Made by a program: the position numbers and the translations under genes. This document shows positions 14,001 through 26,000 of a stretch of 64,000 bases of DNA, piece by piece. The stretch comes from Mycteria americana (lineage: Eukaryota > Chordata > Aves > Ciconiiformes > Ciconiidae): contig NC_134379.1 of NCBI RefSeq assembly GCF_035582795.1, positions 2,356,001-2,420,000 of the forward strand, in the 5' to 3' direction. Each line of letters opens with the position of its first letter. Position 1 is the stretch's first letter. Below the pieces are notes generated by a model. That model was not told where the DNA came from and made no database searches. It saw only the letters and a list, made by a program, of their open reading frames with translations.

Positions 14001-17000
14001 GATCAGGGGAATGAGCAGAGTAAAAAGGCAGGTAAGATATTTGCAAGTGCATGACAAAGACATTGGTCACAGGTTTCAGCAAATGTCATGTGCTCATTGC
14101 TATGCAGCGATTCGATAAACACCCGACTTTTGCAAACGATAAGAGATACTACAAAGTTGGGCTCCTCAAGGTCAGGCTGGAATTTGCTCTGTAAAATGCA
14201 TTACATTTTCTTTAGTATGTATAAAAGGATATTCCTGTCCCATGTAGAGAAGCCATTCTGAGAGTGACATCAGCATTTTAATGTCATTTTCCAGATTTTT
14301 GTCCCATCCTGCTGTAGAAACTTTACAAAAACTGACACCGATTTGAGTTATGTAACTGAGCCGTATGGCACTTTCTTTTAGTATGACATGATTTATCATA
14401 ATGGAAATAATACCACATAAATATTTTTTATTTATGAACTACAAAGAACCAGGTCAATACATATCAACTCTTACCTGTCATTCAGCAGAACTATGCTGTA
14501 TTATAAGGAGAAGGAAGGGAGGAGTCTTACTCCAAATTATTAATTCTTCCAGCAGGGAGTAAGAGAGCAAGATATAATTTTAAATATTGAACAAAGTATT
14601 TGAAAGTTATAATAAAATTGAAGTTAATTAATAGATTGAGTCATTCTAAAAAGCTGTCAAATGATCTGAATAAATTATTCAATCTCAGGTCAGCAATATA
14701 GTTATCTTCATTACACATTGCGGAAAGCTAACTTATGGACCACTAAGAATTAAAAATAATGATGCAAACATTTCTATGGAGAAAGTGGGGGTCTAGCAAT
14801 TAGTCACAGACTGGCAGGTTTTTTTTCCCTCTGAAGTAGAAAATGAATTATGTGCAGTCCATCAACATTATATAGAGAACAAAAAGAAAAGAGATTTGCC
14901 TCTCTTTTTCTGGTTCCTAGCCCTGGATCTGTGACCGGTTTCCCAGATAATATTTCAGTTTCTCATTCTGCAAAATGGCTACATGATCTCATAAGGTGTG
15001 CTAGAAGCTTAGTTATTTATGTATAACTGGATTTGGGATAGTAATATGAAGAGCACTGACTTCCATGCGCTAAAAAGGACTGGGAAATAGGCTTTTCCCA
15101 ATTATGACTTGTTTTGAGAGTTTAAAGGAGAGTTATGGTGTATAGAGGTCCTCTGTCAACCATCTGTACAAATAAGTATCAGGGTCTGTTAATCTGTGTT
15201 TTCTGGTCTGGTACATTGCTAAAGCCATGTGCCTGATCTTAATCTGTGCACAGAAGGAGAACCACACATCCAAGATGAAGCCTGTCATGCAAATCTCATA
15301 GCAGAAGGTCTCCATGCATGGGAATTGTCTGGAAGGATGCTACAGGAAATCAATTATGTGTAGTATTAGGACAACACTGGGGCCCAAAAGATGGTAATGA
15401 AGCAAAGGAACACAGTTATTGCTTGAAAACTCACTTTTTTCTTCTCTGTCTTTCCTTTAACCTGGAATGATAGATATCTACAACTGCAATCTTCAGAGCT
15501 GCAAAATAATAATAAAAAAAAGATTACAGAATACATATGTAATCACTGTATTAGGCTAATTTTCAAGCCTTTATGTTCATGGTACGCTGAAATGGTCACT
15601 CTACTTTGCTGTTTTAAAAATCCCATGGCAATTTTACAGGGGCATAAACTCACTAGAGGCTAACCTTCTGCAGACTATACATGCTACCTGTAGAAGCTTT
15701 CTTTTGCTTACTCCTTCCAAATACATTATTGCCTATAAATATGAACCTGGGTAGATCCTGAGAACTCTTTTCCTCTTCCTTCTTGGACTGTTTTACTATT
15801 AGCACTTATTTGCTCCTTCATACATGCAATTGCTAAGTATTCCTTCTCCTGAAAAGCAAATTTATCAGATTTAAGGATCTGAGGTATCATCTTTGGACAA
15901 AGGCTTCTTTGCACAGAACGAGGAACTCCAAAAAATAGAAAGACAGAGTTCTGAACTGTGAAGATTCAAAGTAGCCTTTGCTACAGTTCTTAAAAACATC
16001 TACAAGATTTTAGCTTGTTAACTTCTAAACTTATCTGTCTGCCAGAAGAACAAAGAATAGTTCACGACAATGTGAAGAAGCACAGGAAAAAGCCATGCTC
16101 ATTAGAAATCATATCCTTTTCAAAATCAAATCTGTCTGCAGTCTGGCTGATCCACTCAGAGATCCTTCAGCTTCTTTTTCCTGTAACCATTAGGTTAATA
16201 AACTTTTTTTGTAAATTCTTGAAAGAAAAGATGAGGAGACACCTATCACCTTCCCTTCCCTCATTTTGTTAAATAATGCAAAAATTCTAGGTCATTAAAT
16301 AAGCGTAGAGTTGGCTGATTTCCTGGTTGGCTTTTTTCCTTTACGTTAATCATTTCAATATGCTCTCAGAAGGAAGAGGCTTAAGACTTGACAGTGGGTT
16401 TACAGTCTGTAGGGACAACATGCAGCTCTTTGAAACCAAGCAAGAGCACGTCCCCTTTCAGCCTGCTGTCCTGCGTAAACAGGGGTGGCCCAAGTGTGAC
16501 ACAATCCAGAATCCACTCCTCTCCCTGTAGTTACAAGGAAAGAGCAAAACTGATACTGGCAGTTTATTGAGTGCACTCTCCAATAAATAATTAACAATGC
16601 AATTAAGAAAGAAGTGTGGTTATGTGTCTATTTTAAAATATGTATTTATATGTAAACACCAGGAAGCCCCTAGCCTCTAGGCAATTCATCTGTGCAGTCC
16701 TCTGGGTAATAAAATTTCTTACAAACAGGGACAGCTCAAGCCCAAAGGCTGGGCGTATTAGCTCAGGAGCCAACAGTTTTGAGTTACGCTTGCTGATCCT
16801 GTATTAGCAAAAAAATCTTCAATTTATACAAAACTGATTTGATGTTAATCTAGGAGCAAAAGATTACATATGAAGATAGGAGGGGTGGTACAATATTCTT
16901 ACTTCTTTTTGCAAATTTCTTGCAAAACCAGAGCGTTCAAGAATTGTCGTGTATTTTCATAAAGAGGTATTGTAAGTTTCCTAATTTAAGAACAAGCCCA

Positions 17001-20000
17001 GGTAGCAAATTCTCCTTCTTGCTTAAATGTGGGGACAAGAAATTGGGAAATGCAGCAAGTTAAACATGAATGAAATATATTACTAAGTGTTGGAATCGGT
17101 GCCAATTTATGGTAAGTATTTTTATATTTTTAAACCCTCTGCAAGCTAAGCTAACATGTTATTTTCTGGGGTTTGTGTGGGCAGAACTTAATAAGTACAT
17201 GCAGAAATTGCATTGGAGAACCTCTATAAATATCACAAGTAATTATGCACCTATAACCATTGCATTTTGATGCTTTCACCTGAGTGCACAATATTCTGAA
17301 AGAAATTATGAACAACTAGGGAGGGGAAGGAACATTCATGAGAAGAAATGAAGGAAAAAAAATGGAGCTTCTGCTTACAGAAAAATTAGTATTTGCTGCC
17401 ACATGCACTTTTGGAGGGGCTTTTGTTTTTAATAGACATATTCACACAGGAACAGCCGATTACAAAATCTGGAATGCATGAATAACTCAGACTACTATAC
17501 TGTTACATGCTGCATTGAAATGAGAAAAGAGATGCTGTATGAATGAAAATGATTTGCCTGTGCTTTTCCTCATGGATTATACTAGGGAGGCAGTTTGTAC
17601 TGGCAACTTAAGATAATCCAAGCTGACACCGTGTTCAGTGTCCATTTTGGGAAATGATAAGGTTCTTTGAGATGGTCAGAGTAGCTTTGAAGAATCCAGT
17701 GATAGGCAGAAATTCAAGGCTCCTTTCTTCATTCAAAAAAACCCAAAATATTTTGGTTTCTCAAGAGTGTGTCCAAAACAGTTTCTTTGCTTTTCATTCC
17801 TCTTCAGCCTCATTTGGTCTGCAAAAATTTTTTTGAACGCTAATGAGTGAGACCTTTGTTTCATGCTAGCTAACCTCTGTTTGGCATGCAAGGCCCAAAT
17901 AATGGGAAGAATGCAAACTAATCAAAGTAAACAGGCTGTGTATCCAGTGTGTGCCTTGGTTGGTACAAACTTAATGGCTACAATCCAAATTCACCCTCCC
18001 TAGAGGAAAGCAGGACCCTAGGCAAACAGAGTATCTGCCTTCAGAGCATCTCAGGAACTTCCACAAAAGAATAAACATCATGTAATATTTAGAAGGACAT
18101 TGACTGCCTTGTATCTTATAAAATGAAATTTCACTACTGTGCAGCCAGAGTCGCAGTCTATTTCCACTCACTTCTAAACCTGCGGTTTCAGCAATTACGT
18201 TCCAGTGTTAGAAGTAAAAATCATTTACATGAGAAGGAAAGGGGAGAAAAAGCCAGGAAAAAGATGAATTACTAATGGTATAATTCAGTCTGATGAAAAC
18301 TTGTAATTCATGAAATATTCAAGCACTCTGGGCTGAATTAGATTTGTAACTAGTTGTTTCTTTTGATCTGTCCATTATGTTTTTGTTTAACTGCAACGTG
18401 TATTTGCATGCACTTATTCTATTGCAAGTACTGAAAAAAAGTTAACCGTTCAAGAAGTTAATTGAAGTATGAGAGATTTCATACAATTTCTACCATCTCA
18501 CTAATATCAAGAAGTGACTGAACAATGCCTGTGACCTCCTGCCTGGTGGGAGGAGCTGCTGTCAGCAGGTACAGGTTTCTGTGGTCCTCATAAAAGGCTG
18601 CCTGGGAGTCTTTCCACCTTGTATTAAATTGCACTCTTCTTTCTTGTGGGAATACTGAGAACTTGTTTAGAGTGACACAGGAAAATATAACAGGGAAAAT
18701 GCAATGACACCAGGAAACAGAGGTCAAGCAGCTTAGATCTAGAACTTTTTATAATATGATTTTAACAAAATTTTAAGAAAAGCAGAGCAATGCGGAGGAA
18801 AGGGAAGAAGGAGGAATTCCGTTCCAATGAAAGCATCAAATATTCCTGTGTTATGTGCAACCTAGACACTGCAGCACTGATCTGTGACTTGTGAAACAAA
18901 GGAAAGGAAGAGAGACCATAGAAATTATTTTGGTCGGTGTGTTCTCAGGGTCTAGCTTGAGTAACTTTCAGAAAATGGAATATAAAAGTAGTTTTCAAAA
19001 ATTAATCTTGAACCCAGTGAGGTTTAATGTATGGCAGGAAAACAAACTGAGGATTGTTTCACAAACCTGATACTTAATCTATGCTGCAAGACCCCATTTG
19101 GGTTTCTCTGGGCTATAAAATGTGTTAAAACACTGTTTTACATCTTTACCTTTAAAAAAAAAAGTTTGCTGTTTGGCCAGCAAAAATTTGTCTTGAGCAG
19201 GTGTGGAAGACAGCCACAGGGCTGCTTTTCAAGGACATTTCTGTAAGATCTAGTGTAAGAAGTTTGCCAGTGGGCAGGGCTGGGGTAGAGAGGTGCGTTA
19301 GAGCCACTGCCTGGAAGTAGTGGGACAGGCACCCTTGGGAGAGATTATGAGAACCTGGGCCTCCAGGGCTGCCTCACAACCTTCTCTGCCTGTTAACTAG
19401 AAAGTACAAAGGTTCCTTAAATCATCCAAATGCCTGTCCCTGCCTTCAGGTCCAAGTGTTGAGCCATTTTCTACAGTTATGAAATCCTACAGTTAGGTTG
19501 CAAAATATTCTCAAGCAATCAAGCAAAGTCAGCATCTGAGATCTTTAAAACTGCAGGACAGGGAGAATGTGGCTCCTTTCTTTTTTGTATTAACTTGGAG
19601 AAGGGAAAGATCTAATTCCAAAGTTTTTTAGAAAATAATTCTTTCTTTCCCCAAGATGCCTCATGTAAAAGAAAAACAGCTGGCTAGACCCTGGGACTTC
19701 ATTTTTTAGAGGCATTCTCTCTCACATGGGCAGATCTAGGACAGCTGTGGGAAGGAAGATGCCAGAGTTCCTGAGCTAAGAGATCGAAAATGTAGTTGGT
19801 CACGCTCCATAACCTCTGCCAAACAGTTTTCACAGGGCAAATGCCTGACATCCTATACTAAATACTGAAGACAACTGAAGAACGGACTAGAGAACATCCA
19901 ATGAAATTATCAGGCAAAAGATTTGACAGACAGAAGGAAGTATTTTTTCACACAACACATAATTAAATTGTAGAACTCCTAACTCAATTGTGGAACTCAC

Positions 20001-23000
20001 TGCTACAGGATGTTATGGGGGCAAAAGTACAAATACATATAGTTCTAACAGTAGTTAGCTAAGTTCATGGAGGACAGGTTCTTTGGTCAAAATGGCCTGA
20101 ACACAGCCTATGCCTCAAGAAATCTCTAAACTTATCACTGCAGGAAATGTGGAAGATATGCCAGGAAAAGTATCTGCCTATACTTGCCTTTTCTTACATT
20201 CTTCTCCTGTGTGTCTGCTATGGGGTACTAACAGGACACTGAGCTAGACAGACCAAAGGGGCTGGGCCTGCATAGCTTTATGATATTCTGAAGAGATGAG
20301 GAAAGCTGATTTTTGCATTCAGATTGACAACTTAAACAGGAGGCTGGTAGGAGATATCTTAAATGGCTGAACTGTGCAGTGGGCTGAAGACAGGTGGGAG
20401 GGGTATGCAAGACAGTGCTGGTAAACCAGCTTGAATGAATATTAAGCTATCAATTAATGAACAGAACTAGGAGATTGTTTTGCTTTTTCAGTTTACCAGG
20501 ACTCAGAATAGGACATGGAAGCAAAAAATATATCTTTTAATAGTAATAAAAAGAAACAGTAGAGAGATGGCATGATGAATCCGTGACACGTCCACAAGCC
20601 AGTCCTCCTTTCAATAAATGTTAAAAGGGAAAAGAGACTTGACATATGATTCTCATAACCTTTTTTGAGCCAAGGGAGTTTGCATTCCTTAAAGCTCTGT
20701 GTACACTGCTAAATTTCAAACTGATTTTTTAAGTTTGGAAAGACTGTCTGTACGTAACAGAATATGTCTGTCTCCAAGGGATGCTAAGGCTTTAGCTTAG
20801 AACTGCCTGACATAGATGGGAGAATTCTAAAGCGTAAACACAGTATTTCTAAACACTGTATGTACTTATAAATGTGAGGAAAAGTATGATGTTTTCTTAT
20901 CAATGGATTAAAATGTCATTTTAATAATTCCTGTTATTTGGTATTAAGGCAGCTATGTTCACAGAAACTCAGTAGCACTAATTGGACTCATACAACAACC
21001 ATCCTCTTCGCAATAAAAAAAAGTAAGTTGTCACATACGGCTAATGCTACTATAACTCAGTGTGCATGTTTAACGCATGAAAAACCACATAATTTCAAGA
21101 GCAGAACAGTTTCAATGTGTTGCACATAGTCTTAAACTACATACCTCCCTGCTGCCTGTATTAATACCTATCCTGATATCAGATTTCCTGAACTAACAGA
21201 GGCTAGAATAAGTGACCTATCTTCTAAGAAACTGGATATAGCAGGGGAAAGGGGTATGAGCAACAGAGAAGGAAGCGTTCCTCTTTCTGAATCAGAACAA
21301 AAGTTGTGAGCATCTGTGCCTTGCTACGATGCTCACAAACATTACGTAGATGGAAAGAACAACTTTCAGCCGGGGAGGGGAAGTAATATCAAGGCATTGG
21401 TGTTTCTGTTTTTTAATAGGTCTGTTTATTCAAACAGACCTGTCATTCAGTTAGTCTGTTTCCAGACAAACTGCTACCTCAGATAATTTGTTTATACTTA
21501 CCTAAACTTTCTCTAGAGTTTATACTGGATAAAACATCATTTGTGTCTTTCCTAAAGAGGTGCCTACTACTGGTGGAGACTATTCGATTTCAGTCACGTT
21601 CTACTTTAGAGCTGGCTACATTTCACTAGTGAGTGAAGTGCATCATTCTATATAGAAGTACCATTTGTATGTCAGTTGATTAAGAGCTTTTAAAAGAGGT
21701 TTGAAAGTGAGGACCACAGAAATGCCAGTGTTTAAATCCCAGTGCACAGAATTGAGATAATTAAAAATGTATGTTCACTTTTAAAAAAGTGTGTAGAGAA
21801 AAAGAGACCCAATGAAATGCTGTGTAGGCACTCTGAAACATTGTTTTCAGACAACGTACAAAAATATGGCACTTACCATGCAAAATGTCTGAATCATCTT
21901 CTACAAAATCAATATCTCTTAAATCCCATTCAGCATAGTTGTCAAACTCCTGTTCAGAGGTGATTAATAAATTGTCACTAACTAGCACTAAAAAATTGGT
22001 ATAAAGTTTCAGTACCCGTAGAAGTACTGAAAACAGAGATATTTACTCATACACAGTTGTACAATGTTCCATCCTTGAGCAACATACATCACAGGGAGCT
22101 TTAACTAGGGAATGTGTAATATGCATCCCCATGGCTGGAACTGGAACAGGATGCGCTGATAGGATAATGAGAATTAATCAGGTAATCTCCATGACTCCCA
22201 CACTGTGGTGGAAATTCTCCTCAAATATACAAAACAACAAGCCCCTATACGGCTGAATTCATTACTTCATGTACAGGAGCTTGTTTTGCAACAGGAATTG
22301 GGGCCCTGGGCCCACAGCTAAAAACACTGAAAACAATGCAGGTCTTTCAAGTGATCTTTGGATCAGGCTCCTATGTGCTTCTCTAAGGCAAATGAAATAG
22401 AAGCATGCTGAAGCTGACCCCTTTTGCTAAGCATCTAATTCACAACATCTAGTCCGCTTACATAAGAGCCATTCATTACTGGACATCTGGTGGTAGCAGC
22501 ACGCCTTACAGCCCCTACACACAAAGGCAGTGACTCACAGATTGCCTGCTAGCAGCTTTGCAGGCCTGCAGCGCCACCTCTGTAATTAAATCCTTGGGTT
22601 AATCACTGCCCTGTCCTCTCTTCTGATGTTTTTTATATGAAGAGTAAAGACCTATAGGCAGGGGCAAACAAGTGTGCGTTTGCTGATCTTGCATTCAGGA
22701 GCAAATTTAAAATAATGGGAAAAGAGAAAGTCTTACCTCAACAAAGTCAGCTCTCGCTGGCATGTACCCAGCCATGTCCCTGGAGAGCAAGGAATCAAAA
22801 GTAGGCCGTGGGGGATCATCAGCAGCTGAGAAAACAAAGCTTTTTAGTTGTTGTGTAGGGCTTCGGGTCTTTTTTTAACACAAAACAATCGGTAAATAGG
22901 TGTTTCTTTTGCAGGAAAGGTGGGAATAATTAGTTGAAGAAAAACACCCTGATTGGGCTTTTATTCAGCGTTATATTCAGAAAAAGACCGAGTTCATCCA

Positions 23001-26000
23001 GAGAAAAATGCAGTAATCTCAGATCTTCATAGTATTCTCAGAAGTCAAACACAGAAATTCAAGGTAATAAATAGGTTAGAAAATGCAAACTCTACATTTC
23101 AGAGCTCAGTGTCCCCCCGGTACACTTCTGCAGATCACTTGGTCTCAGCGTGCAGGTTCTTTTAGTTAATAGCAACAGGGGTGTTAAATCTGCCATCTTC
23201 TGGGTGCCATTTACAGAGAGCTGCAATTAAGGCTATACAACTCTCAATTTTTACAGCGCTTCCCAACTGAGGAGCTCAGTGTTTTACAGACAATAATGGA
23301 CCAAGGCTCACAACACACTTGTGAAGGAGCTAAGCATTATAAGTCCCATGCTACAGATAAAGCAAGCTGAGGCACAGAGAATTTGTCTTGGCCCAGGTCA
23401 CATAAAAAAATCAATGACAGCCAGGGACAGAACCAAAATTGTCCAGTTCCTACTGCTTTAGCTCTAACCACTTTATTGTGAAATTTAAACCTCCAGATAC
23501 CAAGCAATCTTTTTACCCAGCCATTTTGGGGAGCTTTATAATGGAACAGCTGCTAGACTGGGGGAATTCTAAAGATGTTCAATTTAAGGAAAACTGAAAA
23601 TTTGTTAAGTTGTTGAAATTTAACATACACTTTTTAAAAGGCAGTTTTGAAGAGAGAGGTGTGAAATCAGCATAGTTTAAAGGGGGTGATTTTATGACAA
23701 ACCACATCAGCAGTTAGGCCTGGTAGCCAGTGGATAATCAGATGAAATAGTTTAAAGGCAGAAATCCCTTCTTGGTGAACATTGCTACGCAGGGTCTGCA
23801 CAAGAAAAGTAACCACCCCAGCATCAGGGTGAGAACACACACTGGTATTTACCATGAAGGACACGCTGTTATATTGTGCCACGTGTGACGTAGCTTTGAG
23901 GTAGCTTGTCCTTTAAACGAATATGCACATCCAGGCTTTTGCTGCGGTGATTTCTGTGAGTGACCATTTCCACTGGCTGTGCAAGAACTTCTGGTTTTGA
24001 GAACCTGATGTTTGTATCAGACCACTCTGTTCCCTCCCTTTTCCCACTGAATTGGCAGTCTTGTGTATTTGATACACCAATTATTTAATACAGTGTGAAG
24101 AAAAGCCTACTACTAGCGTTATTCAAGTTAGCCATCAGAACAAGCTCTCCTGTTGGGAATGAAAGCAAACTGCATGTGTGGTGCGTGCCTTTCTCCAAAG
24201 GCTGCTCATTCCCGTTTTGGAAGAGCAGAGACCTTGCGGGGAGGCTCCCTGCGTGTGCTAGTGGGCAGGGGATACTCACGGTGGAAAGGAATGGCTGTTT
24301 CGTTGTGCTGTGCCTCCTCCGCCTGCTTCAGGTTCAGTAACGTAGATGCAAACAAGGGATTGTTGATGAAGTGTTTCATATAATGTTTCTCACACTCCTC
24401 CTTGGATTTTGTACACATCTGGTTGGCTACGTCCTGCCTGAAGTGGGGAGAGGGGGAGGCTTAATATGAAGAACACAGAAACGTTGAGGGTTTTTTCTTT
24501 CTCTAGTGGGAAAAGATAATTTTGGACAAGAGATTGATCGCATTGTGTGCAGAGAACTGATCTGTGCTGATGTCTGAATTCACATTTTGCGTACAAACAC
24601 TGAGCCAGTACTTACACGTTTGATACAGTGCTAGGGAGCACTTTTTTGGTGGTCATGAGCAATGCAATTCACTGTCTTCACGTGAGAAACTCTCTGGCTG
24701 ATGGAACGTACCGAATCTTTTATATGTTTGAAAATTTAGTATTGTTATTTGAGAGTTTTTTATACATTTTACTAACTCCAGGTAATGGTAAATTCTAAGT
24801 CTGGAATTGCATTCTGCTTCTCAAGTTTCTCTTGCGATTTTAACTGGATAGTGGTTTCCCCTTTCGTGCAGCAACATTAAACAGTTTTTTTTTTAAACAC
24901 AGAAATGGTCATACAAAACACATTCTAGAAATCTTTGCCAAACGTTCTTGGAAAAGTGGTTGACTAGAAACATGAAGTATTTTGTCTTAATAAAATGGCT
25001 GCGTAAGTTGAGGACTTTAAAAATAAGAAGTCCACCAGCAGAAATAATTTTAATTTCTGTTAAACTAAAAACTGGATGCAAGGGATTCCAGGAAGAAAAG
25101 TCAGTTTTTCCTTTATTTGGTAAAGGTTGAAAAAAGCCAAGTGTTTAAAGAAAAAGTTAAGATTACTTGTATTGCTAAGTAGGGCAAAGTATACTAGACA
25201 GCATACTTGCAGAACATAACTGCAACCAATTTTCAGTCTTAATTATGACAGCAACGTATACATAAGAACTCTCAGTACTGTTTCAGTGAAGTCTGGAGTT
25301 CTATACTTTTAATACAGCTATTTTTTCATGAAGAAGAGAGATAACACATGACTACAGATCTCCTTTACTTCCAAATCCATAAAAATCCTGTAGCAACTAC
25401 AGGAATTAGCAGAACATAATGTAAAAATATTAAGTATTTCCAGTGCTCTATCCTAAATAAGAAGGAGAAGCAAGAAACTTCCAAAAATAACAACAATACC
25501 TAGCTAGTCAACTGTAAGCAAACTGAAACCACACAAGATAAGAAATTCTGTAGCTGGTTTTTACATAGGAGTAAACTGAGGCACAGAAAATCTTGTGCAA
25601 TAATTGAGCTCCTTCAAAACCTAGTGACTTTAATGCAAACTGAGGGAACTTTGTACTTCAGTGGAGGTGCCCTGTATCTCACAAGAAGCCTTTAACAACT
25701 TCCTTGTATATCTAACAGATTTGAAAACAGAATCTGCTACCCCAGTCTTCCACTTTAGCTGCTAAATTAGTGTCTCACCCACAATAAGTCACTGAACATT
25801 CAATGTGCACTGATGTATTCAACAGCAAGATCCAGTGAAATGAAAGGAAAAACTACCCGTCATTCACTGAAGTTGGCTGAACCACTAAATTCTCACCAGT
25901 TTCCAAATCCACAGTCCATCACAGCTTCTAGGAGTGCCATTTCCTCTTGAGCTGTCCAGTTAGGATCCAACACAGGGAAATCGGAAGTCTAGAGAAGAAA

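Larger units (their letters stand above)
13470..21876 (-). other. TADA2A: TADA2A introns 8 and 9 (long)
   Basis: Two introns, about 2 kb and 6.4 kb. They hold an old CR1 relic (19.86-20.3 kb) and a 10-bp inverted repeat (21418-21441). No other gene or RNA is recognisable. Confidence 0.75.
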
